Positions 1 to 9,846 of a stretch of 64,000 bases of DNA are shown in pieces. A model generated the notes under the pieces. That model searched no databases. It saw nothing but the letters and a program-made list of their open reading frames with translations, and was not told where the DNA came from. The position numbers were made by a program, and so were the translations under genes. Positions within the stretch are counted from its first letter, which is position 1. Every line of letters begins with the position of its first letter. Source of the stretch: Mesorhizobium sp. GbtcB19 (GTDB taxonomy: Bacteria > Pseudomonadota > Alphaproteobacteria > Rhizobiales > Rhizobiaceae); contig NZ_JAGXJY010000014.1 in NCBI RefSeq assembly GCF_019091085.1, positions 1 through 64,000 of the forward strand, given 5' to 3'.

Positions 1-56
1 GGAAGCTCCTGGTCGTCCTCAACGCCATCATCAGGGACAAAATCGCATTCGCATGA
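1..56 (+). CDS. C-terminal tail of an IS110-like transposase (partial)
   Basis: A reading frame that starts left of the window ends at a TGA at 54-56. Its last 17 residues read KLLVVLNAIIRDKIAFA, which resembles the conserved end of IS110-family transposases, where a basic residue precedes a leucine-rich LNA-x-x-RD motif. Too little is present to test the catalytic DEDD domain or to know whether the element is intact. A dispersed palindrome (64-196) follows at once, so no element end can be placed. The assignment rests on this short motif only. Confidence 0.35.
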   Translation, partial: KLLVVLNAIIRDKIAFA

Positions 57-63
57 ACACAGT

Positions 64-196
64 TGCCATGCCGTGACCTTGATCGTAGAATGCAGCGGAG
101 CAGAATTCTGCACCGTCGAGGCGCGTCCAAGTCACGGCATGGATCCTCGGGTCTGCGCGCGTCGCTCCGCTCCTTGCTCCGCCCGTAGATGACGAG
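64..196. repeat. Dispersed palindromic repeat, family B, copy 1
   Basis: This intergenic copy carries the family hallmarks: GCCATGCCGTGAC at the left, a GCAGAATTCTGC core palindrome, then CACGGCATGGATCC and a CGCTCCGCTCCTTGCTCCGC arm that runs into GATGACGAG. Both halves are imperfect inverted copies of each other. Seven further copies occur in the window. With copy C1 it fills the gene-free stretch 57-364, where I see no gene. Confidence 0.8.
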
Positions 197-293
197 GTGG
201 GGAGGCTTCAGCCAATCTCCAAAGCATGCGACCTGCCAGCGCAAACATAGCCGACGGGTCAAAATTTCTGCGCTGCGGAACCAGTTCCTTGTT

Positions 294-360
294 TTGCGCA
301 ATTCCGGACGGAAGGCTACGGCGAAGTCGCCGAGCTCAACCGCTGCGCACTTTCCTGGAA
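294..360. repeat. Dispersed short palindrome, family C, degenerate copy
   Basis: The two conserved blocks TGCGCAATTCCGGACGGA and GCACTTTCCTGGAA are present, but the spacer is longer than in the intact copies near 25.0 and 33.9 kb. It abuts the stop codon of the glutathione S-transferase gene. Intact copies have the same two blocks separated by about 15 bases. Confidence 0.55.
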
Positions 361-364
361 ACGC

Positions 365-988
365 CTACGCCCACATTTCGTGCGATGCGTTCAGCTTGCG
401 CATCAGCTCGTGCTGGCGCAGCCTCGCCCACAAGCGTTCGATGTTCGCCCAGGCATTGCGCGCCTTCTCGATGTCGGGATGCCAGGCCACCAGCATGACG
501 AGGTAGATGTCGGCAAGCGAGAGCGTCTCGCCGGCCAGCCAGTCACGCCCGGCCAGCGCCCGATCGAGAATGGCAAAGCCGCGATCCATTTCGGCGACCG
601 CCGCCTGCTTCACCGGCTGCAGGCCTTCGCCGTCGACGGTGTAGCGGTGGGCGTAGTAGAGCCTCAGGATCGCCGGGTAGAGCACCGACGACATGAAGGC
701 CATCCAGCGCAGGAAATCGGCGCGGGCGGACGAGCCCGCTTCCGGGGCCAAGCCGGCCTGTGGATGGCGCTCGGCGAGCAGGATGCAGATTGCCGCCGAT
801 TCGGTCAGCGAATGACCGTCCGGCAGCGTCAGCACCGGCACCTGGTTCAGCGGGCTGATGGCAAGGAAGGCCGGATCGGGCGCTTCTGTCTTCGGCACGT
901 CGACCTGTTCGAAGGGCGCGCCGGCCATGGCAAGCGCCGCCTCGACGACGAAGCCGCCGCTGCCCGGGCGCGTATAGAGCTTGTACAT
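365..988 (-). CDS. Glutathione S-transferase family protein
   Basis: This 207-residue cytosolic protein has the usual GST length and two-domain plan. The N-terminal thioredoxin-like domain (about 1-80) begins MYKLYTRPGSGG, with the motif VPVLTLPDG near 50-59 containing the cis-proline, followed by the SLTESAAICILLAE segment that binds the gamma-glutamyl part of glutathione. The rest is an alpha-helical C-terminal domain with the conserved LSLADIYLV N-capping motif. The family conjugates glutathione to electrophiles or reduces peroxides; the substrate cannot be read from sequence. It is transcribed alone, separated from cysK by a palindromic repeat. Confidence 0.9.
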   Translation of the reverse strand: MYKLYTRPGSGGFVVEAALAMAGAPFEQVDVPKTEAPDPAFLAISPLNQVPVLTLPDGHSLTESAAICILLAERHPQAGLAPEAGSSARADFLRWMAFMSSVLYPAILRLYYAHRYTVDGEGLQPVKQAAVAEMDRGFAILDRALAGRDWLAGETLSLADIYLVMLVAWHPDIEKARNAWANIERLWARLRQHELMRKLNASHEMWA

Positions 989-1140
989 GCAAAAGTCCTC
1001 CCGCCGGCCGATTGGGGCCGGGGGTGATATGAGCTGGAAGAGCGGTTCCGCTCAAGCCAGGCTCCGCCTGCCACTGGTTCTTTTTTGAGCAGTCCAGTTC
1101 GAGGCCGCCACGTAAAGGGTTGGCAACGCCGGAGGGACAG

Positions 1141-1300
1141 CGCCCCCCTCTGTCCTGCCGGACATCTCCCCCACAAGGGGGGAGATTGGCCATCACACCG
1201 GCTTTCGCCAATCGCCGACGTTGGAAAATCGAGCTACGCGCCGAAGCTGCTAATCTCCCCCCTTGTGGGGGAGATGCCCGGCAGGGCAGAGGGGGGCGCG
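1141..1300. repeat. Dispersed palindromic repeat, family A, copy 1
   Basis: About 160 bp bounded by CCCCCCTCTG and CAGAGGGGGG. The inner stem blocks are CATCTCCCCCACAAGGGG and its complement, and the central arm contains GGCTTTCGCCAATCG. It fills the gap between cysK and the GST gene; the rest of 989-1321 shows no gene. Copies with the same central arm occur at 7.3, 29.6, 32.6 and 50.2 kb. Confidence 0.85.
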
Positions 1301-1321
1301 AAGGATCTCGGCGCTTAGCGC

Positions 1322-2302
<981 letters not shown>

Positions 2303-2490
2303 TGGTTCGCTCCCAAGGCAATGGCACAGGCAGACAGAATAGGGCTTTCAACCGCGCAAGATAGGCCGGCGACCGAAAATATCCGAGTGGAACGATTGCT
2401 CAAAACCGCGCCGCGCCGGAAATGCATTTTCCGCCGCGAGCGGTTTCAGGAATGGTTTGGCTGAAATCCGGGACGGGTTGAGATTGGAGC

Positions 2491-3108
2491 CTATTGACGC
2501 GCCGCGATCGCCGCCGCCGCGCCCATCATGAAGCCGGCGGCGGTGCGGTTCAAAAGCTTCAGCGCGCGCGGCGATTTCAGGAACCAGCGCGCCTTGGCGG
2601 CCAAAGCCAGATACGGCACCAGCACGACAAACAGCACCAGCACGGTGAGCACCGCAAGGATGGCGTAGTCGGCAAAGGTGATGGTCTTCAGATCGACGAT
2701 GGTCGGCGTGATGGCGAGATAGAAGATCATCGTCTTCGGGTTGCCGAGCGTGACCGTCAGCCCGGCAATGAAGCTCGACACCAGACCGCCCTTGGCCTTC
2801 CGCGCCTCGATGTTCTCGGGCGTGATGCCGCTGGTCCAGAAGCGCCAGGCGAGGAAGGCGAGATAGGCGACGCCGGCCCATTTGATGGCGAGGAAGACCA
2901 TGCCGAAGGTCTGGGCGACGAAGGCCAAGCCCAGCACGACGGCGGTAAGGTAGGTGAGGTCGCCGAGCATCAGGCCGAACGACATTGCCAGCGAGGAGCG
3001 GAATCCGGAGCCGAGCGCGCGAGCGACAAGCGCCGTGACGCCGGGCCCTGGAATGGCGGCGGCGACGCCGAGGGCTGCGCTGTAAGCGAGGAATCCGGTG
3101 AGTGTCAT
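2491..3108 (-). CDS. LysE/RhtB-family amino-acid exporter
   Basis: This is a 205-residue polytopic inner-membrane protein. It begins with the family's N-terminal pattern, TLTGFLAYSAALGVAAAIPGPG, whose PGPG motif lies near residues 20-23. About six hydrophobic segments follow: roughly 1-25, 38-60, 65-85, 112-135, 145-170 and 182-202. LysE/RhtB proteins export amino acids or related metabolites driven by proton motive force, but the substrate cannot be predicted. The second hydrophobic helix carries GNPKTMIFYLA, typical of the family. It stands alone between cysK and a repeat-filled gap, and no LysG-type regulator is adjacent. Confidence 0.88.
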   Translation of the reverse strand: MTLTGFLAYSAALGVAAAIPGPGVTALVARALGSGFRSSLAMSFGLMLGDLTYLTAVVLGLAFVAQTFGMVFLAIKWAGVAYLAFLAWRFWTSGITPENIEARKAKGGLVSSFIAGLTVTLGNPKTMIFYLAITPTIVDLKTITFADYAILAVLTVLVLFVVLVPYLALAAKARWFLKSPRALKLLNRTAAGFMMGAAAAIAARQ

Positions 3109-3300
3109 GGTTCTGGCCTGGCGTATGATCCCCTTAGGGACCAGTGTGGAGGGCGGCTTCTACCATGATGCCGGGTCGCTGGTAATTCCCTAGCGGCGGG
3201 ATTCGTTGCGCCAGCTCTACCGGGAAGCGTTCCTGGCACGAGCATTTGACCAGGCGCGCCAGCGAGTGCGCCTTTGGAGATTGGTCGAAACGGCCCAGCC

Positions 3301-3508
3301 TCGTCATCCACGGGCGGAGCAAGGAGCGGAGCGACGCGCGCAGACCCGAGGATCCATGCCGTTACATCCAAGAAAGGTGCCACGGTGCAGAATAAAGACC
3401 GGGCACAACAGCAGATAGTTTGCACCGTGGCATCGCCTCGATGTCACGGAATGGATTCCAGGGTCTGCGCGCGTCGCTTCGCTCCTTGCTCCGCCCTGGA
3501 ATGACGAG
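3301..3508. repeat. Dispersed palindromic repeat, family B, copy 2
   Basis: A full-length copy of about 208 bp. The left arm (GTCATCCACGGGCGGAGCAA) and right arm (CTTGCTCCGCCCTGGAATGA) are inverted. The central part contains a second inverted pair, GGTGCCACGGTGCA and TGCACCGTGGCA. It occupies most of the 508-bp gene-free stretch 3109-3617; I see nothing else there. Confidence 0.85.
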
Positions 3509-3617
3509 GTTGGGAGGCTTTCGCCAATTCCCAGCGTTTGCGCCGATTTCGCGGAAATGAACGGTGAAAGCATTGTCCATCGACAGCCGGGAGCCCGTTA
3601 AACCCTCGACCGAGGAG

Positions 3618-4958
3618 CTACCCGCCATAAGTAATGCGCCAGATCGTGCCGTTGCCGTCCTCGGTGAGGATGAGCGCGCCGTCCTTGGCCACCGCGATGC
3701 CCACCGGCCGGCCCCAGACCGCGTCGTCGGCAATGACGAAGCCGGTGGCGAAGTCGTCATATTCGCCGGTCGGCTTGCCGTCCTTGAATCTCAGCCGCAC
3801 CACCTTGTAGCCGGTGCGCACGTCGCGATTCCATGAGCCGTGCAGCGTGACGAAGGCGTCGCCCTTATAGTCGGCCGGGAAATTGCCGCCGTCATAGAAG
3901 GCTATGTTGAGCGGCGCCGAATGCGCCTGGATCAGCACGTCGGGTAGGGTGACCTTGCCGGCGAGGTCGGGACGCGCGCCCTTGTGGCGGGGGTCCTCAT
4001 TGTCGCCGATGTAATACCAGGGCCAGCCGTAGAAGGCGCCTTCCTTCACGGCGGTCGCGTATTCGAAGGGGACATTGTCGCCAAGCTCGTCGCGTTCGTT
4101 GACGACGCACCAGAGCGCGCCCGTCGCCGGCTGCACGGTCATGCCGGAACAGTTGCGCAGGCCGGTGGCGACGGTTCTGCGGTTCTTGCCCTCCGGATCG
4201 AAGGCGAGCACGTCGGCGCGGCCCTCCTCCGAACCCCAGGCGGCGCCCAACGGCTGCGATTTCGCCCAGTCCTCGACACCACCCTTCGGCTTGCCACCCA
4301 TGTCCTCGGCGGTGTTCGAGCCGGAGCCCACCGACAGATAAAGCGTCTTGCCGTCGGGCGAAAAAGCGATGTCGCGGGTCCAGTGATGGTTGGCCGGGAT
4401 CTTGGCGACGATGGTTTCCGGCTTGCCCGAAGCCTCGAGGTCGCCGTCGCGATAGGGGAAGCGGACGACGCTGTTGCTGTTGGCGACATAGACCCATTGC
4501 GGCTTGTCGCCCGGCGGATAGAAGGCGATGCCGTAAGGCCGCGTCAGGCCCTTGGCGAAGACCGTCGTCTCGGCGGGCCTGGCGCTGCCATCGGCGAGAC
4601 GATAGACGCGAACCTGGTTCGCCTGGCTGTCGGCCACGAAGAGGTCGCCATTCGGCGCCACGCGCACGACCCGGGGATTGTCGATGCCGGAAGCGACGAG
4701 CTCGGCGGAGAAGCCGGGCGGAAGCTGTGGCTTGGCGCCCTCGGGGCGATCGGCCAGGCCACCGCCATTAGCAGCGGATTCTGTCACATAGGGTTTCTGC
4801 TGATCTTCCGGCTTCAGCAGCCGGCGCACGCCCGGGCGGTCGGCCTTCCAGTCGCCGAAGGCCTTTTCGCCGCTGAGCAGGGGCTGGTCGGCCTGCTGCG
4901 CAAAGGCGCCGGTGGCGAGAACCAGCGCGAGGCCCGCAAGGCTGGCGATCCGCATCAT
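3618..4958 (-). CDS. PQQ-dependent sugar (sorbosone-type) dehydrogenase-like protein, exported
   Basis: This 446-residue protein has an N-terminal signal peptide (MMRIASLAGLALVLATGAFA, cleavage near 21), so it is likely periplasmic. The mature part is a six-bladed beta-propeller of the soluble glucose/sorbosone dehydrogenase family. Examples of its blades are GIDNPRVVRVAPNGDLFVAD, TRPYGIAFYPPG, RDIAFSPDGKTLYLSVGSG and GRPVGIAVAKDGALILTEDG. The conserved NVPFEYATAVKEGAFYGWPW segment is also typical. Such proteins oxidise sugars or aldoses using PQQ, but no PQQ biosynthesis genes are here and the substrate is unknown. A GGAGG ribosome-binding site lies close to two tandem ATG codons, so the start could be one codon later. 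Confidence 0.85.
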   Translation of the reverse strand: MMRIASLAGLALVLATGAFAQQADQPLLSGEKAFGDWKADRPGVRRLLKPEDQQKPYVTESAANGGGLADRPEGAKPQLPPGFSAELVASGIDNPRVVRVAPNGDLFVADSQANQVRVYRLADGSARPAETTVFAKGLTRPYGIAFYPPGDKPQWVYVANSNSVVRFPYRDGDLEASGKPETIVAKIPANHHWTRDIAFSPDGKTLYLSVGSGSNTAEDMGGKPKGGVEDWAKSQPLGAAWGSEEGRADVLAFDPEGKNRRTVATGLRNCSGMTVQPATGALWCVVNERDELGDNVPFEYATAVKEGAFYGWPWYYIGDNEDPRHKGARPDLAGKVTLPDVLIQAHSAPLNIAFYDGGNFPADYKGDAFVTLHGSWNRDVRTGYKVVRLRFKDGKPTGEYDDFATGFVIADDAVWGRPVGIAVAKDGALILTEDGNGTIWRITYGG

Positions 4959-5079
4959 CCTGTTCCTCCGTCGTAGTCAACCCACCTCAATCAAGCGAGC
5001 GCCACAGGCAAGAGATATTGGGTAAGTGATCTAGAAGAGAAGCTTGCGCACGCTGATTTGACGACGGAGCGCCAGGAAC

Positions 5080-5280
5080 TCAGGTCTCCTCTTCGACGTC
5101 CAGGTCGTCGTCGAGGCGCTGCTCCAGTTCGACGAGGTCGGCCGGCAAGGGCAGGCCCATGGCGCGCAGCTCCCGCAATTTCTCGCGCAGCTGCTCCTGG
5201 ATCTCGTGCTCGTCCTCGGGCTGGTTGATCATTTCCTCGAGCAGCAGGCTGATCTGGGCCTTCAACGATTCCAGCGCCAT
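5080..5280 (-). CDS. Small acidic coiled-coil-like protein of unknown function
   Basis: A 66-residue acidic protein that looks almost wholly helical, rich in Glu, Leu and Gln (for example EIQEQLREKLRELRAMG), ending in the very acidic DDDLDVEEET. I do not recognise a named family. I chose the ATG at 5280 because GGAGG sits six bases before it; a GTG two codons upstream would overlap that site. It lies 25 bp after hrcA on the same strand, the slot where grpE often follows hrcA, and is probably cotranscribed with hrcA. No signal peptide or membrane segment is visible. Confidence 0.7.
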   Translation of the reverse strand: MALESLKAQISLLLEEMINQPEDEHEIQEQLREKLRELRAMGLPLPADLVELEQRLDDDLDVEEET

Positions 5281-5305
5281 TTCCACCCTCCTTGCGGCAA
5301 GCCGC

Positions 5306-6403
5306 TTATCTTAGCATGCGCGAAATCAGCTGTGCCGTATAATCGACCATCGGCACGATGCGGGCGTAGTTCAACCTTGTCGGGCCGATGACACCGAGCG
5401 CGCCGATGACGCGGGCATCCTTGTCGCGATAGGGCGCCACGACCAGCGACGAGCCGGACAGCGAAAACAGCTTGTTTTCCGAGCCGATGAAGATGCGCAC
5501 GCCCGGCCCCTCTTCGGCGAGATCGAGCAGCTGCAGCAGCCCGTCCTGCGTTTCCAGGTCCTCGAACAGATGGCGAAGCAGTTCGATGTCGGCCTGGGCG
5601 GTGACGTTTTCCAAGAGGTTGGCACGGCCGCGCACGATGAGGCGCGCCGGCAGGCCGCTTTCGGCGCCCGCCCAGACCGCAAGCCCCTTCTCGACCAGGT
5701 CCTGCGACAGCGTGTCGAGCGCCGCCCGGGTCTCGTCCTTGATGCGGGCGATCTCCGCCCGCGCCTCGGCCAAAGTGCGGCCGCGTATATGGGCGTTGAG
5801 GAAATTGGACGCCTCATGCAGCTGCGATACGGTGGTGCCGGCCGGCAGGTCGACGACGCGGTTCTCGACATCGCCGTTCTGCGACACCAGCACGGCCAGC
5901 GCCTTGGTCGGCTCGAGCTGGATGAATTCGATATGCTTGAGGGCCACCTCGTTCTTGGAGGCAAGCACCAGGCCGGCGCCGCGCGACATGCCGGACAGCA
6001 TCTGGCTGGCCTCGGTCAGCATATGCTCCAGCGTCGCGCCCGAGCCGGAGGCGCGAACCTGCGCCTCGATGATGCGGCGCTCGTCGTCGGAAAGATCGCC
6101 AAGCTCCATGAAGGCGTCGACGAAGAAGCGCAGGCCGGTCTGGGTCGGCAGGCGGCCGGCGGAAATATGCGGCGCGTAGATCAGGCCCAGATGCTCGAGA
6201 TCGCTCATCACGTTGCGGATGGTGGCCGGCGACAGCGAGGAGGGCAGGATGCGCGACAGGCTGCGCGAGCCGACCGGCTCGCCGTCACGCAGATAAGAAT
6301 CGACAATCCGCCGGAAAATATCGCGCGAGCGCATGTCGAGTGACTGAAGCACCGGCGACTGAAGCCCGGGCGACTGCGACGTCGGATCGACTGGCTTGTT
6401 CAT
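5306..6403 (-). CDS. hrcA: Heat-inducible transcription repressor HrcA
   Basis: This 365-residue repressor of class I heat-shock genes binds CIRCE inverted repeats upstream of groESL/dnaKJ and needs GroEL to fold. The N-terminal winged helix (about 24-90) includes GSRSLSR, SPATIRNVMSDLEHLGL and the SAGRLPTQTGLRFFVD wing segment. The central and C-terminal parts are the GAF-like and dimerisation regions, ending GPTRLNYARIVPMVDYTAQL. A GGAGG box 11 bases before the ATG at 6403 decides the start over an in-frame upstream codon. No CIRCE element is visible nearby, so the gene is not obviously autoregulated. It is divergent from rph. Confidence 0.95.
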   Translation of the reverse strand: MNKPVDPTSQSPGLQSPVLQSLDMRSRDIFRRIVDSYLRDGEPVGSRSLSRILPSSLSPATIRNVMSDLEHLGLIYAPHISAGRLPTQTGLRFFVDAFMELGDLSDDERRIIEAQVRASGSGATLEHMLTEASQMLSGMSRGAGLVLASKNEVALKHIEFIQLEPTKALAVLVSQNGDVENRVVDLPAGTTVSQLHEASNFLNAHIRGRTLAEARAEIARIKDETRAALDTLSQDLVEKGLAVWAGAESGLPARLIVRGRANLLENVTAQADIELLRHLFEDLETQDGLLQLLDLAEEGPGVRIFIGSENKLFSLSGSSLVVAPYRDKDARVIGALGVIGPTRLNYARIVPMVDYTAQLISRMLR

Positions 6404-6460
6404 TCCGGCGAAAAACCTCCTGCCGAAAAGATATAGACTTAAGCCACCCCCGCGCAACCC

Positions 6461-6506
6461 GGTGCCGCGTTTGCGGTCACCCAGGTGCCGCGTTTGCGGT
6501 CACCCC
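6461..6506. repeat. Two tandem 23-bp hairpin-forming units between hrcA and rph
   Basis: GGTGCCGCGTTTGCGGTCAC occurs twice with a 23-bp period (6461 and 6484). Each unit can fold: GGTGCCGC pairs with GCGGTCACC through eight base pairs with one bulged T and a four-base loop. The units sit in the divergent hrcA/rph intergenic region, about 100 bp upstream of rph. Confidence 0.75.
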
Positions 6507-6601
6507 GACATTTGCCTTACTGCCCCTTTTCCTTTGCGACTTGCCGCGCATGCGTCTACAAGCCGGCCACGATTCCGACAAACGAGAAGAAAGCAGGCCG
6601 A

Positions 6602-7318
6602 ATGCGCCCCTCCAAACGCCAAGCCGACGAAATGCGCGCCATCTCCTTCGAGCGCGGCGTCTCCAAGCACGCCGAAGGCTCCTGCCTGGTGAAGTTCGGC
6701 GACACGCATGTGCTTTGCACGGCGAGCCTGGAGGAAAAAGTGCCGGCCTGGATGCGCAATTCCGGCAAGGGCTGGGTGACGGCCGAATATGGCATGCTGC
6801 CGCGGTCGACCGGCGAGCGCATGCGGCGCGAGGCCTCCGCCGGCAAGCAGGGCGGCCGCACGCTGGAGATCCAGCGGCTGATCGGCCGCTCCTTGCGCGC
6901 CGTTGTCGACCTGCAGGCGCTGGGCGAACAGCAGATCACCGTCGACTGCGACGTCATCCAGGCCGATGGCGGCACCCGCACGGCCTCGATCACCGGCGGC
7001 TGGGTGGCGCTTTACGACTGCCTGCGCTGGATGGAAGCGCGCCAGATGGTGAGCGTTTCCAAGGTGCTGAAGGACCATGTCGCGGCAATTTCCTGCGGCA
7101 TCCATGACGGCCAGCCGGTCATCGATCTCGATTACCTGGAGGATTCCTCGGCCGGAACCGACGCCAATTTCGTGATGACCGGCAAGGGCGGCATCGTCGA
7201 GATCCAGGGCACGGCGGAAGGCGAGCCGTTTTCCGAGGAGCAGTTTTCCGCTCTGATGGGCCTGGCGAAGAAGGGCATTTCGCGGCTGGTGAGCTTGCAG
7301 CAGATGGCGGTGGCGTAG
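6602..7318 (+). CDS. rph: Ribonuclease PH
   Basis: This 238-residue phosphorolytic 3'-to-5' exoribonuclease trims tRNA 3' ends and acts as a ring-shaped hexamer. The start [19 protein letters not shown] is canonical for the family, and the ATG is preceded by AGAAGAAAGC. The phosphate-binding region is visible as [20 protein letters not shown] near 60-80, followed by [19 protein letters not shown] and [20 protein letters not shown]. Length is exactly as expected. It is divergent from hrcA, an arrangement common in Hyphomicrobiales, and leads a rightward group with rdgB and hemW. Confidence 0.96.
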   Translation: MRPSKRQADEMRAISFERGVSKHAEGSCLVKFGDTHVLCTASLEEKVPAWMRNSGKGWVTAEYGMLPRSTGERMRREASAGKQGGRTLEIQRLIGRSLRAVVDLQALGEQQITVDCDVIQADGGTRTASITGGWVALYDCLRWMEARQMVSVSKVLKDHVAAISCGIHDGQPVIDLDYLEDSSAGTDANFVMTGKGGIVEIQGTAEGEPFSEEQFSALMGLAKKGISRLVSLQQMAVA

Positions 7319-7339
7319 GGTTTCCAATGCCGAGCCTGG

Positions 7340-7500
7340 GCCCCCCTCTCTGGCCTGCCGGCCATCTCCCCCTCAAGGGGGGAGATTGGATGTCGCCTTG
7401 GCTTTCGCCAATCGCCAACGTTGAAGATTGGGCGCCGTCGGCGCAACTGCTGATCTCCCCCCTTGAGGGGGAGATGCCCGGCAGGGCAGAGAGGGGGGCC
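7340..7500. repeat. Dispersed palindromic repeat, family A, copy 2
   Basis: A complete copy: CCCCCCTCTCTGGCCTGCCG on the left, GGCTTTCGCCAATCG in the middle, and GGCAGGGCAGAGAGGGGGG on the right. It begins just after the rph stop and ends two bases before the start codon of the VOC gene. Confidence 0.85.
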
Positions 7501-7502
7501 TC

Positions 7503-7913
7503 GTGACTCCCTCTGCGATTTTGGAATCAGCTCTCTACGTCACCGATTTGGCTGAAGCCGAAACCTTCTACCGCGACATCATCCGCCTTGAGCCGATGGG
7601 CAAGGTCGAAGGCCGGCACGTCTTCTTCCGCTGCGGCGACGGCGTCCTGCTTCTCTTCAACGCCGAGGCGACCAAGATCCCGCCGGCGCCCGACGCCAGG
7701 CTGAAGGTGCCGCCGCATGGCACGGCCGGCGAGGGGCATCTCTGCTTTGCCGCAAGCGCCGTCGAGATCGCCGCATGGCGCAGGCATCTCACGGCCAACA
7801 ACATCGCCATCGAAAGCGATTTCGAATGGCCGCAGGGTGGGCATTCGATCTATATCCGCGACCCTTCGGGCAATTCGATCGAGTTCGCCGAGCCAAGGAT
7901 CTGGGGTTTCTGA
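7503..7913 (+). CDS. VOC-family (glyoxalase/bleomycin-resistance fold) protein
   Basis: This 136-residue single vicinal-oxygen-chelate domain starts with [19 protein letters not shown] and ends with [20 protein letters not shown], the paired beta-alpha-beta-beta-beta modules of the family. Metal-ligand candidates are the His in GEGHLCF and the Glu in SIEFAEP. Members act as metal-dependent lyases, isomerases or dioxygenases, or bind antibiotics; the substrate here is unknown. The start is GTG, and the only Shine-Dalgarno-like sequence is the GAGGGGGG terminus of the family A repeat. Its stop overlaps the rdgB ATG (TGATG), so the two are translationally coupled. Confidence 0.85.
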   Translation: MTPSAILESALYVTDLAEAETFYRDIIRLEPMGKVEGRHVFFRCGDGVLLLFNAEATKIPPAPDARLKVPPHGTAGEGHLCFAASAVEIAAWRRHLTANNIAIESDFEWPQGGHSIYIRDPSGNSIEFAEPRIWGF

Positions 7914-8575
7914 TGCATTCTTTGAACGGCCGGAAGATCGTCGTCGCCAGCCACAATGCCGGCAAGCTGCGCGAATTCGCCGACCTGATGGCGCCGTTCG
8001 GCTTCGAGGCGAAGTCGGCCAAGGACTACGGCCTGCCCGAGCCGGACGAGACCGGCACCACCTTCGAAGAGAACGCCTATATCAAGGCTTTCGCAGCAGC
8101 CAAGGCCACCGGCCTGCCGGCGCTGTCGGACGATTCCGGCCTCTGCGTCGACGCGCTCGACGGCGCGCCGGGCGTCTACACCGCCAACTGGGCCGAGAAG
8201 CCAGACGGCAGCAGGGATTTCGGCATGGCGATGCAGAAGACCGAAACGGCGCTTCAGGATGCCGGCGCGACCGAGGCTTCGCAGCGAACCGGCCGCTTCG
8301 TCGCCGTTATTTGTCTCGCCTTTCCGGACGGCGAGGCGGAGTATTATCGCGGCGAGGCCGAAGGCACGCTGGTATGGCCGCCGCGTGGCACGCTGGGTTT
8401 CGGCTACGATCCGGTGTTTTTGCCTAATGGTTTCGACAAGACGTTTGGCGAGATGAGCGCCGAGGAGAAACACGGCTGGAAAACCGGCCAGGCAACGGCG
8501 CTTTCGCACCGCGCCCGCGCCTTCCAGAAATTCGCCCAGGCGCGGCTGGATCTGGAGCGGCTCGGCTCAAAATGA
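7913..8575 (+). CDS. rdgB: XTP/dITP pyrophosphatase (RdgB/HAM1 family)
   Basis: This 220-residue house-cleaning enzyme hydrolyses ITP, dITP and XTP to monophosphates, keeping deaminated purines out of nucleic acids. Motifs are [14 protein letters not shown] at 9-22 for nucleotide binding, [17 protein letters not shown] with catalytic and metal carboxylates, [20 protein letters not shown], and the C-terminal [10 protein letters not shown]. The ATG overlaps the upstream VOC stop codon, and its own stop overlaps the hemW start (ATGA), so the three genes form a tightly coupled operon. Confidence 0.95.
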   Translation: MHSLNGRKIVVASHNAGKLREFADLMAPFGFEAKSAKDYGLPEPDETGTTFEENAYIKAFAAAKATGLPALSDDSGLCVDALDGAPGVYTANWAEKPDGSRDFGMAMQKTETALQDAGATEASQRTGRFVAVICLAFPDGEAEYYRGEAEGTLVWPPRGTLGFGYDPVFLPNGFDKTFGEMSAEEKHGWKTGQATALSHRARAFQKFAQARLDLERLGSK

Positions 8576-9750
8576 TCGGGACCGGCCAGACGATGCAGCT
8601 CGACCGCAGCCCAGGCTTCGGCGTCTATATCCATTGGCCGTTCTGCGCGGCCAAGTGCCCTTACTGCGACTTCAACAGCCATGTCCGCCACCAGCCGGTC
8701 GACCAGGAGCGTTTCGCGCGCGCCTTCGAAACCGAACTGGCAACCATGCGCGCCCGCACCGGGCCGCGCGAGGTGACCAGCATTTTTCTCGGCGGCGGCA
8801 CGCCATCGCTGATGAAGCCGGAAACGGTGGGCGCCGTGCTGGAGGCGGTGGCGAGGAACTGGACGGTGCCGGCAGGCATCGAGGTGACGCTGGAAGCCAA
8901 CCCGTCCTCGGTCGAGGCCGAGCGTTTCCGTGGCTATCGCGCCGCCGGCGTCAACCGCGTGTCGCTCGGGGTGCAGGCGCTGAACGACAAGGATCTGCGC
9001 TTTCTCGGGCGGCTGCACAATGTCGAGGAAGCCTTGCACGCAATCGGTTTGGCGCGCGAGATTTTTCCGCGCCTGTCCTTCGACCTGATCTATGCGCGGC
9101 CCGGCCAGACGCCGGAGGAATGGGGCGCGGAGCTGGAGCAGGCGATCGGCTATGCCGTCGACCATCTCTCGCTCTACCAGCTCACCATCGAGGAGGGCAC
9201 GCCCTTCCACGCGCTCTATGCGGCGAAGAAATTCTCGCTGCCCGACAACGACCACGCCGCCGACCTCTATGCGCTGACGCAAGAGGTAACGGCGGCGCAT
9301 GGGCTGCCGGCCTATGAAATCTCCAACCATGCCCAGCCGGGTGCCGAGAGCCGGCACAATCTGACCTATTGGCGCTATGGCGAATATGTCGGCGTCGGGC
9401 CGGGAGCGCATGGCCGCTTCGTCGAGAACGGCCGTCGCACGGTGACAATCGCCGAGAAAATGCCCGAGACCTGGGCCAATCTGGTCGAAGCCAAGGGACA
9501 CGGCGTTACCGGCGGCGAGATTCTGACGCGCTCCGAAGAAGCGGACGAGTTCCTGCTGATGGGGCTGCGGCTTGCCGAAGGCATTGACCTGCAGCGCTAC
9601 GAGACGTTTTCCGGGCGCAGCCTTTCGACGGATCGGCTGTCGGTGCTGCAGGAGGAAGGGTTGGTGGCACCGGTCGGCAACGCAAGGCTCCGCGCCACGA
9701 CCGCCGGCATGATCGTGCTGGATGCGGTGGTGGCGGATCTGGCCAGGTAG
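8572..9750 (+). CDS. hemW: Radical SAM heme chaperone HemW
   Basis: This 392-residue member of the oxygen-independent coproporphyrinogen oxidase-like family is now regarded as a heme chaperone. The radical SAM cluster motif is CAAKCPYC with Cys25, Cys29 and Cys32, matching CxxxCxxC. The SAM-binding GGGTPSL motif lies near 64-70, and a C-terminal HemW domain is present. It lacks the extended N-terminus of genuine HemN. The ATGA overlap with rdgB supports the first start, although an ATG seven codons later is possible. The rdgB-hemW pairing is widespread in alphaproteobacteria. Confidence 0.93.
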   Translation: MIGTGQTMQLDRSPGFGVYIHWPFCAAKCPYCDFNSHVRHQPVDQERFARAFETELATMRARTGPREVTSIFLGGGTPSLMKPETVGAVLEAVARNWTVPAGIEVTLEANPSSVEAERFRGYRAAGVNRVSLGVQALNDKDLRFLGRLHNVEEALHAIGLAREIFPRLSFDLIYARPGQTPEEWGAELEQAIGYAVDHLSLYQLTIEEGTPFHALYAAKKFSLPDNDHAADLYALTQEVTAAHGLPAYEISNHAQPGAESRHNLTYWRYGEYVGVGPGAHGRFVENGRRTVTIAEKMPETWANLVEAKGHGVTGGEILTRSEEADEFLLMGLRLAEGIDLQRYETFSGRSLSTDRLSVLQEEGLVAPVGNARLRATTAGMIVLDAVVADLAR

Positions 9751-9846
9751 TCAACCGTCGACTGATTTTTCGATCTGTGCGTGTATGTTAGACATTCTGC
9801 TCGCTTTGGCCGAATGCCGTTGCGGTACATCCCTATAGGATCTGCC

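Noticed and set aside
6404-6601. CIRCE element upstream of hrcA
   Set aside because: No TTAGCACTC-N9-GAGTGCTAA-like inverted repeat is present; only the unrelated tandem hairpins are seen.
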